Assembly (NCBI RefSeq): GCF_000744605.1
Contig: NZ_JQMG01000001.1
Coordinates: 2,418,001-2,482,000, forward strand
Length of the DNA stretch: 64,000 bases
Reading direction: 5' to 3'
Source: Methylotenera sp. L2L1
GTDB taxonomy: Bacteria; Pseudomonadota; Gammaproteobacteria; Burkholderiales; Methylophilaceae
The notes under the pieces are model-generated. The model searched no databases and had not been told where the DNA came from. It saw only the letters and a program-made list of their open reading frames with translations. A program made the translations under genes and the position numbers. Of the stretch, positions 36,265-46,548 are shown in pieces; the stretch's first letter is position 1, and each line of letters starts with the position of its first letter.

Positions 36265-36714
36265 ATGTCAATTAGCTCAATTTGTAATCACGAAGTGGTG
36301 ACGGTTAAAGCCGACGCCACTGTTTTTGAAGCTGCTCAACTAATGCGAAGCCATCATGTTGGCGATGTCGTAGTCATCAAAGAAAATCAAGACCAAACCA
36401 TACCATTAGGCATCGTCACAGACCGTGATTTAGTCATAGAAGTTGTAGCAACTGAGTTGGATTGCAAAGTGATTACGGTGAGTGACATCATGGTCAGGCA
36501 TTTATCGGTAGTCAAAGAAAGTGCTGGGGTATTTGAAACGATTAAAATGATGACTTCAAAAGGCGTCAGAAGGCTGCCAGTTGTTGACGAGCATGGCTCG
36601 CTAACTGGGATTGTAACGTTGGATGACTTATTAATACTGCTCTCCAACGAGATTGGGTCATTAACAAAACTGGTGACACGCGAACTTAAAAATGAGGCGT
36701 CATCAAGACGTTAA
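36265..36714 (+). CDS. Tandem CBS-domain protein
   Basis: This 149-residue protein consists of two CBS domains (residues about 5-65 and 72-130) and nothing else. Characteristic segments are VTVKADATVFEAAQLMRSHHVGDVVVI, GIVTDRDLVIEVV, and in the second copy KGVRRLPVVDEHGSLTGIVTLDDLL. Free-standing CBS pairs bind adenine nucleotides and usually act as energy sensors on partner proteins. I prefer ATG 36265, which has AGGA 7 bases upstream, over ATG 36235, which adds ten ill-fitting residues. The neighbouring UspA gene suggests a joint stress or energy-status role. Confidence 0.92.
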   Translation: MSISSICNHEVVTVKADATVFEAAQLMRSHHVGDVVVIKENQDQTIPLGIVTDRDLVIEVVATELDCKVITVSDIMVRHLSVVKESAGVFETIKMMTSKGVRRLPVVDEHGSLTGIVTLDDLLILLSNEIGSLTKLVTRELKNEASSRR

Positions 36715-36861
36715 CGACAAGACTGACATTAAACTCGAATCATCTCAAATATTAAGCGTGTGTCATATGTAGATGACAAAGCCTGCTCAGCCAATATCCG
36801 TTTCTACGAGTTAAGCCATATTTAAGGTAAAATAGCGCTTTTAAATCAACTCTATCAAAAC

Positions 36862-38436
36862 ATGTCATCGCTTCAAGACGAAATCTCCCGCCGCCGTACG
36901 TTTGCTATTATTTCTCACCCCGATGCTGGTAAAACCACACTGACCGAAAAACTACTTTGGTTCGGTGGTGCAATTCAGGTAGCTGGTGAGGTACGCGGCC
37001 GTAAGGCAGCACGTCATGCAACGTCAGACTGGATGGAACTAGAGAAACAACGCGGTATTTCTGTGACCTCATCTGTGATGCAGTTCCCTTACCGCGAGCA
37101 CATGATCAACCTGCTTGACACCCCAGGCCATGATGACTTTTCTGAAGATACTTACCGTACATTAACCGCAGTGGATTCTGCGGTGATGGTAATTGACTCA
37201 GTTAACGGTGTAGAAGCGCAAACCATTAAATTGTTAAATGTGTGTCGCATGCGCGATACACCTATCATCACGTTTATCAACAAACTAGACCGTGAAAGCC
37301 GCCCACCAATTGAATTACTAGATGAAATTGAAACCACGCTCGGTATGGAATGTGCACCGATGACATGGCCAATCGGCATGGGTAAAGGCTTCCGTGGTGT
37401 TTATCATTTGTATAACGATGAAATCTCGTTCTTTGACCCACGTGCAGAAAAAGGTACCTCTGAAACCATTAAAGGCTTAGATAACCCACGCGTCGATGAA
37501 CTATTAGGTCGCCAAGCTGAGGAATTGCGTATTGATATTGAGCTAGTGCGTGGTGCATCCCATGAGTTTAATAAAGAGCGCTATCTAAACGGTAAACAAA
37601 CACCAGTGTTCTTTGGCTCTGCCATTAACAACTTTGGTGTGCAATCATTGCTAGATGCCGTGGTAGATTTATCGCCGCCGCCACAATCACGCAACACAGC
37701 AAGCCGCCCAGTAGAAGCAAATGAGGGTAAATTTTCAGGCTTTGTGTTTAAGATTCAGGCGAATATGGACCCGAAACACCGTGACCGTATCGCGTTCTTG
37801 CGCGTGTGCTCTGGCCGTTTTGAGCGTGGCATGAAGGTGAAGCAAGTTGCTACCGGCAAAACATTGAGCGTGAATAACGCCATTACCTTTATGGCGCAAG
37901 ACCGTACCACCATGGATGAGGCCTACTCTGGCGACATTATCGGTATACCTAATCATGGCACAGTGAAATTGGGCGATACATTTAGTGAAGGTGAAAACCT
38001 TAAATTTACCGGTATTCCATCATTTGCCCCAGAGTTTTTCCGCCGTGCGCGCATTAAAAATCCGATGAAGATGAAACAACTGCAAATTGGCCTAAAACAG
38101 TTAGCTGAAGAAGGTGCTGCGCAACTGTTCCGCCCTCTGCTTTCTAACGACCTGATTTTAGGTGCGGTTGGTATGTTGCAGTTTGAGGTGGTCGCACACC
38201 GTTTAGAGCATGAGTACAGCGTAGATATGGTGTTTGAACCATACGACTGCTATACCGCACGCTGGTTACGCGGCTCTGACGCAGACTTAAAAACCATTGC
38301 AGATAAATACGGCTTTAACGTGGCATTAGATGGTGCCGATGATTATGTGTACTTAGCGCCTAACCGCGTTAACTTACAGATGGCACAAGAACGCTATCCG
38401 GATATCCAGTTTTTAGAAACACGTGAAATTGCCTAA
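36862..38436 (+). CDS. prfC: Peptide chain release factor 3
   Basis: RF3 is a GTPase that removes RF1/RF2 from the ribosome after peptide release. The 524 residues have the P-loop SHPDAGKTT (about residues 18-26), the G2/G3 region ([26 protein letters not shown]), and G4 NKLD, followed by EF-Tu-like domain II and the RF3-specific C-terminal domain ([19 protein letters not shown]). Length and motifs match E. coli RF3. A strong stem-loop follows the gene. Confidence 0.97.
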   Translation: MSSLQDEISRRRTFAIISHPDAGKTTLTEKLLWFGGAIQVAGEVRGRKAARHATSDWMELEKQRGISVTSSVMQFPYREHMINLLDTPGHDDFSEDTYRTLTAVDSAVMVIDSVNGVEAQTIKLLNVCRMRDTPIITFINKLDRESRPPIELLDEIETTLGMECAPMTWPIGMGKGFRGVYHLYNDEISFFDPRAEKGTSETIKGLDNPRVDELLGRQAEELRIDIELVRGASHEFNKERYLNGKQTPVFFGSAINNFGVQSLLDAVVDLSPPPQSRNTASRPVEANEGKFSGFVFKIQANMDPKHRDRIAFLRVCSGRFERGMKVKQVATGKTLSVNNAITFMAQDRTTMDEAYSGDIIGIPNHGTVKLGDTFSEGENLKFTGIPSFAPEFFRRARIKNPMKMKQLQIGLKQLAEEGAAQLFRPLLSNDLILGAVGMLQFEVVAHRLEHEYSVDMVFEPYDCYTARWLRGSDADLKTIADKYGFNVALDGADDYVYLAPNRVNLQMAQERYPDIQFLETREIA

Positions 38437-38442
38437 CTTTAC

Positions 38443-38501
38443 CCTCAAAACAGCCTGACAATAGGGAGATGATGCACAAACATCATCTCGCAGGCTTGAG
38501 G
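38443..38501 (+). other. Three-tier nested stem-loop between prfC and the ychJ-like gene
   Basis: Three complementary arm pairs are nested: CCTCA (38443-38447) with TGAGG (38497-38501), AGCCTG (38452-38457) with CAGGCT (38491-38496), and a perfect 9-bp GAGATGATG (38466-38474) with CATCATCTC (38481-38489) around loop CACAAA. It begins 7 bases after the prfC stop. There is no T run, so it is not a textbook terminator. It could stabilise the prfC 3' end or regulate the gene 22 bp downstream. Confidence 0.5.
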
Positions 38502-38523
38502 TTATATTGGAAAGCATAAAATC

Positions 38524-38925
38524 ATGACACTGTGCCCATGCGATAGCGAAAATCCATACCATCTATGCTGTGAGGTTTACCACCTTGGCACCCCTGCCCC
38601 CAATGCGGAAGCGCTTATGCGTTCACGTTACAGCGCCTATGCGCTTGCAAGCAGCAAGCCTGATTTAAAAGATTATCTACTGCACACTTGGCACCCAGAC
38701 TCACGGCCGCAAAACCTGAATTTAGAAGGTGAAGAGGCAATCAAATGGCTAGGTTTGCAAGTGAAGCGCCATAAAAACATAGATGCAGACAATGCAGTTG
38801 TCGCCTTTGTTGCACGTTACAAATATGCCAAAAATCTAAGCGGAAAAGCTGAAAGACTACAGGAAACCAGCCGTTTTAAACGGATTGATAACTGCTGGTT
38901 TTACATAGACGGTGATTATCAGTAA
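38524..38925 (+). CDS. YchJ-family SEC-C motif protein
   Basis: This 133-residue member of the UPF0225/YchJ family opens with a SEC-C-type zinc motif CPCDSENPYHLCC (Cys residues at 4, 6, 15, 16), followed by EALMRSRYSAYA, then an NTF2-like domain with the family motif LLHTWHPDSRP and a C-terminal SRFKRIDNCWFYIDG. The function of YchJ is unknown; SEC-C motifs suggest protein or metal contact. It may be read through from prfC across the intervening hairpin. Family assignment is firm, role not. Confidence 0.9.
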   Translation: MTLCPCDSENPYHLCCEVYHLGTPAPNAEALMRSRYSAYALASSKPDLKDYLLHTWHPDSRPQNLNLEGEEAIKWLGLQVKRHKNIDADNAVVAFVARYKYAKNLSGKAERLQETSRFKRIDNCWFYIDGDYQ

Positions 38926-39064
38926 TCAACAAACGCTTCTGTGGGCTTGAGTGTCACCGCAGCATTCAATAAAACCTTGTAGCATCTTAAAACATCCTCC
39001 TAAAGTCACACAATCGTCACTAATGTGACATAAAAGCATCACCTTAGCTTCATACTCACACACT

Positions 39065-39078
39065 ATGATGCACATCAT
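39065..39078. promoter_or_regulatory. Candidate FNR/ANR-type half-symmetric site
   Basis: ATGATGCACATCAT has the TGAT-N4-ATCA core of the FNR/ANR consensus but A and T instead of T and A at the outer positions. It is centred about 60 bp before the start of the gene at 39132, a spacing seen for activator sites. A separate GTCACA/TGTGAC pair lies just upstream (39003-39027 region). Prediction only. Confidence 0.3.
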
Positions 39079-39131
39079 TACGCGCTTACCCCATTTAAAA
39101 CAAATGGCGGCGCTCACATGAGATCAACATC

Positions 39132-39686
39132 ATGGTGTATGAAAAATCCACGCGTGGTTTTAACGAGTTTTCCAGCAATCAACGCACATTGAGTGTGCGC
39201 GAACGCCAAGTATTATTGCTGGTGAATGGTGTACGCAATCTGGATGACCTGAACAAGTTTTTCAAGCAAGACCAGCTATTAGACACGATTAGAAAGCTGG
39301 AGTCCGAAGGCTATATCCAACGACCGCAGGAACAGCGAGCACAGCAAGTCATGCCTGCCAGCATGCACACCCCTACAATCACAACATCTTTACTCGAAAC
39401 GACAGACCAAGTAGCACCTATCTGCCCGACAAAGCTAGCGACAGTGAAAAGCATACTCATTGAAGCGACCGATGACTATCTTGGCATGATGGGGCGCGGC
39501 ATTAAAACTAAAATTGAAAGCTGCGAGAATGAGACCAGCTTAAGACAATGTATCTCAAGCTGGCATATGGCAATGCGTGAATCTAAACTTGGGCGTGAAT
39601 CTACCAGTTTTTTAATGGAGCAGATTCACCAAACCCTAGAAGGAAATATCATCGATACTGCAAGCAGTGCGCAACCCCAGCATTAA
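39132..39686 (+). CDS. Unknown protein with a winged-helix-like N-terminus
   Basis: This 184-residue protein is not assigned to a named family. Residues about 18-62 (TLSVRERQVLLLVNGVRNLDDLNKFF and DTIRKLESEGYIQRP) have the helix pattern of a winged-helix domain. A low-complexity Gln/Thr/Pro linker follows. The C-terminal 85 residues form a helical domain with ATDDYLGMMGRGIKTKIESC and WHMAMRESKLGRESTSFL. Similar two-part proteins occur in betaproteobacteria as hypothetical regulators, as far as I can recall. The ribosome site is weak. It stands alone, convergent with the next gene, with an FNR-like site upstream. Possibly a signalling or transcription-related protein; not established. Confidence 0.65.
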   Translation: MVYEKSTRGFNEFSSNQRTLSVRERQVLLLVNGVRNLDDLNKFFKQDQLLDTIRKLESEGYIQRPQEQRAQQVMPASMHTPTITTSLLETTDQVAPICPTKLATVKSILIEATDDYLGMMGRGIKTKIESCENETSLRQCISSWHMAMRESKLGRESTSFLMEQIHQTLEGNIIDTASSAQPQH

Positions 39687-39747
39687 TGTCCACAAGAGCA
39701 CACCGTCTACAAAGCACCATGGGTAAGCGTTCTGATTTAACCTATCA

Positions 39748-40311
39748 TTAAGCGCTTTCAAACGCCTCACATAATTGGCTCAACAACTGGCCAAAAATTG
39801 GCAATACTTCTTCCATTGTATGTGGGCTATCATCGTCTGTAGCAGCAACCACAAGTGCTATCACTAATTTATCCACATTCTCTCTAAACTGCGTCCAGTG
39901 CTCAGCTTCTGCATCCGCAATTAATTGAAATTTGTTTAAACCTGATTCTACAATTTCAATCAGCTCGGCATCTGGCAACCCTGCAAATAGTGTTTTTGCA
40001 ATGGTAATTTGCACGGCCTGAAAATCAGGCTTGATATTCTCTTGCACTAGCGGTGTGGTAAAAAATGCATAGCTCAGTAATGCAAAGGCATGGTACACGC
40101 TCAACATATCAAAGTTTTCACTGCGCTCAGCTAGCGGTGATCGGTCGGCAGATTGAATCGCCTTAAATGTCACATAACAGCTTAAATAATCAGCGGCGTT
40201 CAATGCATCATATTCATCTAAATTTGTATTAGGGGTTTCATCATCGCGGTGTGTCGCTGCCAAGCATAACGCATGCATGAGCTTTAAACGTTGTGAATAC
40301 GTCATTTCCAT
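39748..40311 (-). CDS. Acidic all-helical protein of unknown function
   Basis: This 187-residue cytoplasmic protein has no signal peptide or membrane segment, is rich in Ala, Glu and Asp, and has a predicted all-helical layout. Recognisable segments include YSQRLKLMHALCLAATHRDDE at the start and MLSVYHAFALLSYAFFTTP in the middle. The only anchor is position: 67 bp after yheS on the same strand, so it may be cotranscribed with that ribosome-associated ABC-F gene. I do not recognise a domain. Composition resembles that of its neighbours, so recent transfer is not indicated. Confidence 0.65.
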   Translation of the reverse strand: MEMTYSQRLKLMHALCLAATHRDDETPNTNLDEYDALNAADYLSCYVTFKAIQSADRSPLAERSENFDMLSVYHAFALLSYAFFTTPLVQENIKPDFQAVQITIAKTLFAGLPDAELIEIVESGLNKFQLIADAEAEHWTQFRENVDKLVIALVVAATDDDSPHTMEEVLPIFGQLLSQLCEAFESA

Positions 40312-40378
40312 CTTTAAAGTCCTTATTAATCTTTAAGTAAAACGGGTATAAATCCAGCAATTAAATAATCTAATGGTT

Positions 40379-42328
40379 TTAATCCAGCACAGGCATTGCT
40401 TCTAACATCTCATGCAAGGTTAACCAGCGCTCTTCAGCGGTTTCTATTTGATTCGTTAGCGTCGCTTGTGTTTTTAAAAGCTGTTGCAATACTGATTTAT
40501 CAGCACTGGTATAAAGGTCTGCATCATTGAGTTGCTCATCACACAGTTTTTTATCCGTTTGCCACTGTGCCATATTGCGCTCAATTTGCTCAAGCTCTTT
40601 TAACAAGGGGCGGCGTTCTACAATTCTAGCCTGACGTTCCGCTTTATTGGCTGCACGATCATTTTTATTTGATTTATCTGTTGCAACGATCTGATTCAGT
40701 TGCTTTTCTTTGATACGCTGTTCATTCAGCCATTGGCTGTAATCTTCTAAATCACCATCAAACTGGCTCGCTTTGCCATCTGCCACCAACACAAATTCAT
40801 CACAGGTTGCTCGCAGCAAGGCTCGATCATGCGACACCAAGATAACACCACCTTCAAAGTCTTGTAAGGCAAGCGTGAGGGCATGGCGCATTTCTAAATC
40901 TAAATGGTTGGTTGGCTCATCGAGCAATAGTAAATTGGGGCGCGTCCAAATCAGCAATGCCAATGCCAGACGGGATTTCTCACCGCCAGAAAAATTAGCA
41001 CAAGGTGACCTTGCCATATCGCCTTTAAAGTCAAAACCACCTAAATAATTAAGGTGTTCCTGCTCACGTGTAAGCGGGTCTAACTTCATCATATGTTGGA
41101 GCGGCGAATCATCTGGGCGCAACTGCTCCAGTTGATGCTGTGCAAAGTACCCAATATTCAGGTCTTTACCCTCTACGCGCTTACCACCTAATGGCGCCAA
41201 CTCATGCGCCAATAGTTTAATCAGCGTGGTTTTACCTGCGCCGTTTTTACCAAGTAGGCCAATACGCTCACCGGGCCTGATGGCTAATTCAATATTGCTA
41301 ATCAAAGGCTTATCGTAATAGCCCACACTCATGTCATCCAAGACCAGCAAAGGGTCAGGCGCAGCAATTGGCACTCTAAACTCAAAACCAAATTGTGAGT
41401 CCACATGCGCAGCAGAAATCATCTCCATACGCTCAAGTGCTTTAATACGGCTTTGCGCTTGACGCGCCTTAGTAGCCTGTACGCGAAAACGGTCAATGTA
41501 GCTTTGCAAGTGGGCAACTTTACGCTGCTGCTTTTCAAACATGGCTTGTTGCAAGGCAAGCTTCTCTGCACGTTGGCGTTCAAAATCAGAATAGCCGCCA
41601 CGGTAAAGCGTTAATGTCTGTTGCTCAATATGTACAATGTGGTTGACGATAGCATCTAAAAAGTCTCTATCATGCGAAATCAATAACAAGGTGCCGCGGT
41701 AGCTCTGCAACCAGCTTTCCAGCCAAATCACAGCATCCAAATCCAAGTGATTGGTTGGTTCATCTAGCAGTAACAAATCGGAACGGCACATCAAAGCACG
41801 CGCTAAGTTCAAGCGAACGCGCCACCCACCAGAAAAAGTTGATACGGGCTGCTGTAGCGCTGTTTGACTAAACCCTAGGCCATTCAGTAACTCAGAAGCG
41901 CGCGCTTTTGCACTGTAGCCATCAATATCGGTTAAACGCTGATGCAATTCTGCAATGAGTTCACCTTGATGGTTCGCCTCTGCAGCCACTAATCCTGCTT
42001 CAATTTCACGTAACTCTGCATCGCCATCCAGCACAAACTCGATAGCAGGCATGGCTAAAGCGGGGGTTTCTTGTGCAACGTGTGCTACTACCCAGCTTAC
42101 CGGCATTTCTAAATCACCCTGCTCAGGATGCACCTCACCTCGCAGCATAGCAAAAAGAGAAGATTTACCGGCACCATTAGCACCCGTTAAGCCAACTTTA
42201 TGGCCGGGGTGAAGCTGCATGGATGCGCCTTGAATTAAAATTTTAAGGCCGCGCGTTAAAGTAAGTTGTTTAAATTGAATCAAGAGATAACCATATGAAT
42301 TAAATTGAACAAAACTGGTGAGTTGCAT
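40379..42328 (-). CDS. ABC-F family ATPase YheS
   Basis: ABC-F proteins lack membrane domains and act on the ribosome. The sequence follows E. coli YheS closely. The first ATPase has Walker A GANGAGKSS, signature FSGGWRVRLNLARAL and LLLLDEPTNHLDLDAVIWLE; the linker helix QQRKVAHLQSYIDRFRVQATKARQAQSRIK follows; the second ATPase has GKNGAGKTT, FSGGEKSR and DEPTNHLDL. A C-terminal coiled coil rich in Glu, Lys and Gln ends the protein. The start is uncertain. ATG 42328 is given, but the family N-terminus (M-IQFKQLTLTRG) would begin at the TTG 42283. Neither has a good ribosome site. Confidence 0.93.
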   Translation of the reverse strand: MQLTSFVQFNSYGYLLIQFKQLTLTRGLKILIQGASMQLHPGHKVGLTGANGAGKSSLFAMLRGEVHPEQGDLEMPVSWVVAHVAQETPALAMPAIEFVLDGDAELREIEAGLVAAEANHQGELIAELHQRLTDIDGYSAKARASELLNGLGFSQTALQQPVSTFSGGWRVRLNLARALMCRSDLLLLDEPTNHLDLDAVIWLESWLQSYRGTLLLISHDRDFLDAIVNHIVHIEQQTLTLYRGGYSDFERQRAEKLALQQAMFEKQQRKVAHLQSYIDRFRVQATKARQAQSRIKALERMEMISAAHVDSQFGFEFRVPIAAPDPLLVLDDMSVGYYDKPLISNIELAIRPGERIGLLGKNGAGKTTLIKLLAHELAPLGGKRVEGKDLNIGYFAQHQLEQLRPDDSPLQHMMKLDPLTREQEHLNYLGGFDFKGDMARSPCANFSGGEKSRLALALLIWTRPNLLLLDEPTNHLDLEMRHALTLALQDFEGGVILVSHDRALLRATCDEFVLVADGKASQFDGDLEDYSQWLNEQRIKEKQLNQIVATDKSNKNDRAANKAERQARIVERRPLLKELEQIERNMAQWQTDKKLCDEQLNDADLYTSADKSVLQQLLKTQATLTNQIETAEERWLTLHEMLEAMPVLD

Positions 42329-42566
42329 GAGCGCCACCCAGTCATTGTTAGCATAATAAAAGCGTAATAATTACATGTCGCTAAGCTACCAAGTTCGTTA
42401 TTCTAAATGATTAACGTGCATAGTCTTAAACACTCTTTTACTTTTAAGCTAGATTTGTGAAAATTTACGCAGTTTTACAATAGCGTCTCCCCGATTATCA
42501 ATCTATACAGCCAATATTCAAGTAAAATGCAGGTCTAACATATTAAAAATAAAACCCACATTATCA

Positions 42567-45500
42567 ATGGTTAAAAAATCTCTACTTTGGGTTTATCGAG
42601 CAACACTTTGGCTAGCTGGTGTTTCAGCTATTATCGTGCTTGCTATCGCACTCACTATTCACTTCTGGCTGATGCCGAATATCGGCCAACATAAAGATGA
42701 AATTGCCCGTTTTGCTAGCAAATCTGCTAATCAGAAAGTTGTCATCGGCGACATCAAGGCTGACTGGCAAGGGATTAATCCACATTTACTGTTAAGTAAT
42801 ATCGATATTTTTGATACACAAGACCGCACTGCACTACAGTTAAAAAATATTGAGGTTGCTTTGTCATGGCTCAGTGTTCCACTACTAGAGCCGCATTTAG
42901 CCGAACTGATTATTCACAACCCAGAGCTCACCATACGCCGTAACACCAATGGTGAAATTTTTGTTGCAGGTATTAGCATTGCTGGGGAATCAAAACCTGA
43001 TTTAACCAATTGGCTATTAAGACAAAATAAATTAGCGATTACCAATGCCAAAGTGCTTTGGATAGACGAACTAAGAAACGCGCCTGAATTAAGTTTAAAT
43101 CAACTTAATTTGGAGATTTTAAGCCCGCCCTGGAGAAGCCTGATAAGAAATCACAGCTTTAGCGCCAGTGCATCTCCATCGGTCGGCAGCAGCCATCCAA
43201 TACTGCTAAGTGGTAGCTTTTACGGAAGCGATATCAGCAAAACTCAAGAATGGGATGGCAAGATACGCCTACAGCTAAAAAATGCTGATCTAGCCGCATA
43301 TAAAATATGGGTAAATTACCCTGTCAATTTAAGTGCTGGCATAGGCAGTACCGATGTAACGATTACCTTTTCAAACAATCAATTGCAATCAATCAACAGT
43401 CATGTTGCATTAGAAAACATACAACTGCAAACAAAACAAAACCTTGCGCCATTAATGCTAGACAAGCTTTCAGGAAATATTGTCTGGGAAAATCTAAACA
43501 AAAACAAGCTACTAGGCACGACAAACATATCCGGCCATTCTTTAAGCGTGAATGAGCTGAATGCGAGTACCGTTAATGGATTTAATATCAAAGCACTGTC
43601 AGCAAACTATACCCAAACGATTAAGGGTGAGCAAAACTTTAACCTAAGCATGCCAAGCTTAGGGTTAAGCAACATACAAAACACATTGTCCCAATTACCA
43701 ATTCCTGAAAAGGTCCTAGCGCCTATCAACGCTACAAATCCACAGGGTGAGCTAAAAGACCTGAACATCGCATGGGAAGCACAAAACAATGTAACAAAAA
43801 CCTACCAACTAAACACTAAATTTAATCGTTTAAATTTAACCGCTTACGAAAACATTCCCGGTTTTAACAATTTATCAGGCGAGCTTAGGGCAAACCAAAA
43901 ATCTGGGGCTTTACTGCTAGATACACATCAGGCTCATTTAGAAATGAAGGGCATATTACGCTGGCCAATCCCTTTTAATAAGCTTGAGGGTAAAGTCACT
44001 TGGAACATTGATAATCATCAAACAAAAATTAATGTAAATTCATTAACCATGAGTAGCCCACATTTATCAGGTACTGTTGATGCCAGCTACCTGATGGATG
44101 GGGAAAAAGGTGGTCTCCTTGATTTAAAAGGAAAATTTAATCACGGCAATGCCAAATATGCCAAATATTACTATCCAACCACGCTGGGTGAAACCACGCT
44201 TAATTGGTTGGACACCTCCATATTGGAAGGCACCGCTAACGATATCAATTTAACCGTAAAAGGCCGATTGGCCGATTTTCCGTTTGTGGATAGTAAAAAT
44301 AATCTGGATACCAAACAAGGCTTGTTCAGAGTAACTGCCAAGCTCAGTGATGCCCTTTTAGAGTACGGTACTGATTGGCCTGTCATCGAAAAGCTAGGCT
44401 TGGACCTTTTATTTGAAGGTAATCGCATGGAGCTTAATGCGCATACTGGGCGTATATTGGGTAATCAAATCATTAAGAGCAAAACAACCATCGCACAATT
44501 AGATGCGGACTATCCTATCCTCAGCATTCAATCTGAACTACAAGGCCCAGTAAGCGAAGGCATTGCTTTTGTTAACAAAAGTCCTGTACACACGCTCACT
44601 GAAGGCTTTACTGACAACCTCAAAACCAGTGGTGCTGGTAAGCTTAGCTTAGGTTTAAGTATTCCATTAGAAGATTTGGATGCTTCTAAATATAAAGGAC
44701 TCTATCAAATTACCAACGGGAAAATGGAAAGTGAAGATATTCCAACACTGACTCAGATTAACGGTAATTTAGAGTTCACAGAAAATAGCCTAAGCGCTAA
44801 AAACATTAAAGCCAATGCATTTGGCTCTCCTCTAGCCTTTAGTTTAAGCTCAAATAAGGATAAGTCCATACGCATACTGGCAAAAGGCAGACTAAGTGAT
44901 AACAGCATCAAACAGGTGCTTAAAGAACAATCGCTAACAAAAGCGAGTGACTATATCAGCGGCAGCACTGATTGGATTGGCGACATTCTGATCCAGAAGC
45001 CACGTATTAACATTAGTATCCGCAGTGATTTAACAGGCATTACTTCTCGCTTGCCCGCACCGTTTGATAAGTCTGCTAGCCAAGCACTAAGTTTGCGTGT
45101 TGATAAAAGACAAGAGCCTAACGTAAGTAACACTTTCATCAATATTGGTAACAAAGCTGGCGCAAAAATCACCAGTACATTAAATGACGGGAAGTTTGAG
45201 TTGAATAATGCCAGTATTCAACTAGGTGGGGACATTAAAGTTGAGCCTTCGATATCCAATGATTTAGGCAAACCAGCAGGTATTTCTTTAACGGGTCACC
45301 TAGATTACTTGAACGCGGATGCATGGCGCTATGTGGTGAAAAACTTATCAGACACCACAAAACAACAGCCTAAATTACCCATTCAGAAAGTAGCACTATC
45401 TATTAAGGCACTCGACATCTTTAACCGACGTCTTAACCAAGTCAATATTACTGAGCTTAACAACACAGACAATTTACGTATTGCCATTCAAAGTAAAGAG

Positions 45501-46493
45501 ATTACTGGTAACTTGCAATGGATAGACCAGAAAAATGGCAAGTTGATTGCTCGTTTAAGCAACCTCACCATTCCAGAAACTGCACCAGACCAGTTATCAG
45601 CTCCTAGCGATATTCCAGACATTAGCAAGGTAAAACAATTTACCAAACTAGAGCAAGACTACCCTGCACTAGACATTATTGCGGATAACTTTGAGTTCCA
45701 TAAAAAAAATCTTGGTAGCTTAGAGGTCATTGCTTATCCAGAGAATGACAACTGGGATATCCAGAAAATAAAGTTCATTACCCCTGAAGGCACGATAAGT
45801 GCAGAAGGTCAGTGGAATAACTGGGTAAGAAACCCAAACACTTACCTTAACATTAGATGGGACATCAAAGATTTAGGTCAAACGCTGACTAGGCTAGGCT
45901 ATGCCGACACCATCAAAGATGGCGAAGGTAAGCTCAGCGGTCAGCTGCACTGGCCTGGTAGCCCACACCAGTTTGATACAACACGTCTTAGCGGCGAACT
46001 GAAGTTTGACGTGCGTAAAGGCCAGATATTACAAGTGCAACCAGGCGTGGGTAGACTGCTAGGCTTACTCAGCCTGCAAAGCCTACCAAGACGCCTGACA
46101 TTAGATTTTAGAGATTTGTTTAGCAATGGCTTTGCTTTTGACAAAATCAATGCAACCGTTAAAATTGACCGAGGCATCATGCGTAGCGACAACTTTAAAA
46201 TGGCAGGCCCTGCGGCTGATGTCAGCATTAAAGGTGAAACCAATCTACAAAAAGAGACACAACATCTTTTTGTTAACGTTTCGCCTAGGATTAGTGATAG
46301 CATTTCGCTTGCCGCCTTGGCCGGTGGGCCACTAGTCGGTGCTGTGGCATTTTTAGCCCAGAAAGTGCTAAAAGACCCTTTAAATAAAATTGCATCGACT
46401 GATTATGAAATCATTGGCTCTTGGGATAACCCTCAAGAAGTAAAATCTGAAAACGAGCTTAAAAATAATCAAGACAACCCACTAATCAATTAA
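42567..46493 (+). CDS. YhdP-family AsmA-like envelope protein
   Basis: This very large (1308-residue) inner-membrane-anchored protein of the YhdP/AsmA-like group is now thought to form bridges that carry phospholipid to the outer membrane. One transmembrane helix lies near residues 8-32; the rest is periplasmic with the repeated beta-strand (RBG/TULIP-like) pattern. The end region GRLLGLLSLQSLPRRLTLDFRDLFSNGFAFDKI is the most conserved signature of the family (DUF3971/AsmA_2), followed by AALAGGPLVGAVAFLAQKVLKDPLNKIASTDYEI-type residues. It starts the yhdP-nitrilase-tldD series; divergent from yheS across 238 bp. Confidence 0.93.
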   Translation: MVKKSLLWVYRATLWLAGVSAIIVLAIALTIHFWLMPNIGQHKDEIARFASKSANQKVVIGDIKADWQGINPHLLLSNIDIFDTQDRTALQLKNIEVALSWLSVPLLEPHLAELIIHNPELTIRRNTNGEIFVAGISIAGESKPDLTNWLLRQNKLAITNAKVLWIDELRNAPELSLNQLNLEILSPPWRSLIRNHSFSASASPSVGSSHPILLSGSFYGSDISKTQEWDGKIRLQLKNADLAAYKIWVNYPVNLSAGIGSTDVTITFSNNQLQSINSHVALENIQLQTKQNLAPLMLDKLSGNIVWENLNKNKLLGTTNISGHSLSVNELNASTVNGFNIKALSANYTQTIKGEQNFNLSMPSLGLSNIQNTLSQLPIPEKVLAPINATNPQGELKDLNIAWEAQNNVTKTYQLNTKFNRLNLTAYENIPGFNNLSGELRANQKSGALLLDTHQAHLEMKGILRWPIPFNKLEGKVTWNIDNHQTKINVNSLTMSSPHLSGTVDASYLMDGEKGGLLDLKGKFNHGNAKYAKYYYPTTLGETTLNWLDTSILEGTANDINLTVKGRLADFPFVDSKNNLDTKQGLFRVTAKLSDALLEYGTDWPVIEKLGLDLLFEGNRMELNAHTGRILGNQIIKSKTTIAQLDADYPILSIQSELQGPVSEGIAFVNKSPVHTLTEGFTDNLKTSGAGKLSLGLSIPLEDLDASKYKGLYQITNGKMESEDIPTLTQINGNLEFTENSLSAKNIKANAFGSPLAFSLSSNKDKSIRILAKGRLSDNSIKQVLKEQSLTKASDYISGSTDWIGDILIQKPRINISIRSDLTGITSRLPAPFDKSASQALSLRVDKRQEPNVSNTFINIGNKAGAKITSTLNDGKFELNNASIQLGGDIKVEPSISNDLGKPAGISLTGHLDYLNADAWRYVVKNLSDTTKQQPKLPIQKVALSIKALDIFNRRLNQVNITELNNTDNLRIAIQSKEITGNLQWIDQKNGKLIARLSNLTIPETAPDQLSAPSDIPDISKVKQFTKLEQDYPALDIIADNFEFHKKNLGSLEVIAYPENDNWDIQKIKFITPEGTISAEGQWNNWVRNPNTYLNIRWDIKDLGQTLTRLGYADTIKDGEGKLSGQLHWPGSPHQFDTTRLSGELKFDVRKGQILQVQPGVGRLLGLLSLQSLPRRLTLDFRDLFSNGFAFDKINATVKIDRGIMRSDNFKMAGPAADVSIKGETNLQKETQHLFVNVSPRISDSISLAALAGGPLVGAVAFLAQKVLKDPLNKIASTDYEIIGSWDNPQEVKSENELKNNQDNPLIN

Positions 46494-46548
46494 AGATAAG
46501 CGCTTAATATCAGCGCTAAAAAGAATTTAAAAACTGTTTGGATATCAC

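Noticed and set aside
38926-39117. 63-codon minus-strand frame after the ychJ-like gene
   Set aside because: Cys/Met-rich unlikely protein, no ribosome site, lies in a short spacer that probably carries regulation of the next gene.
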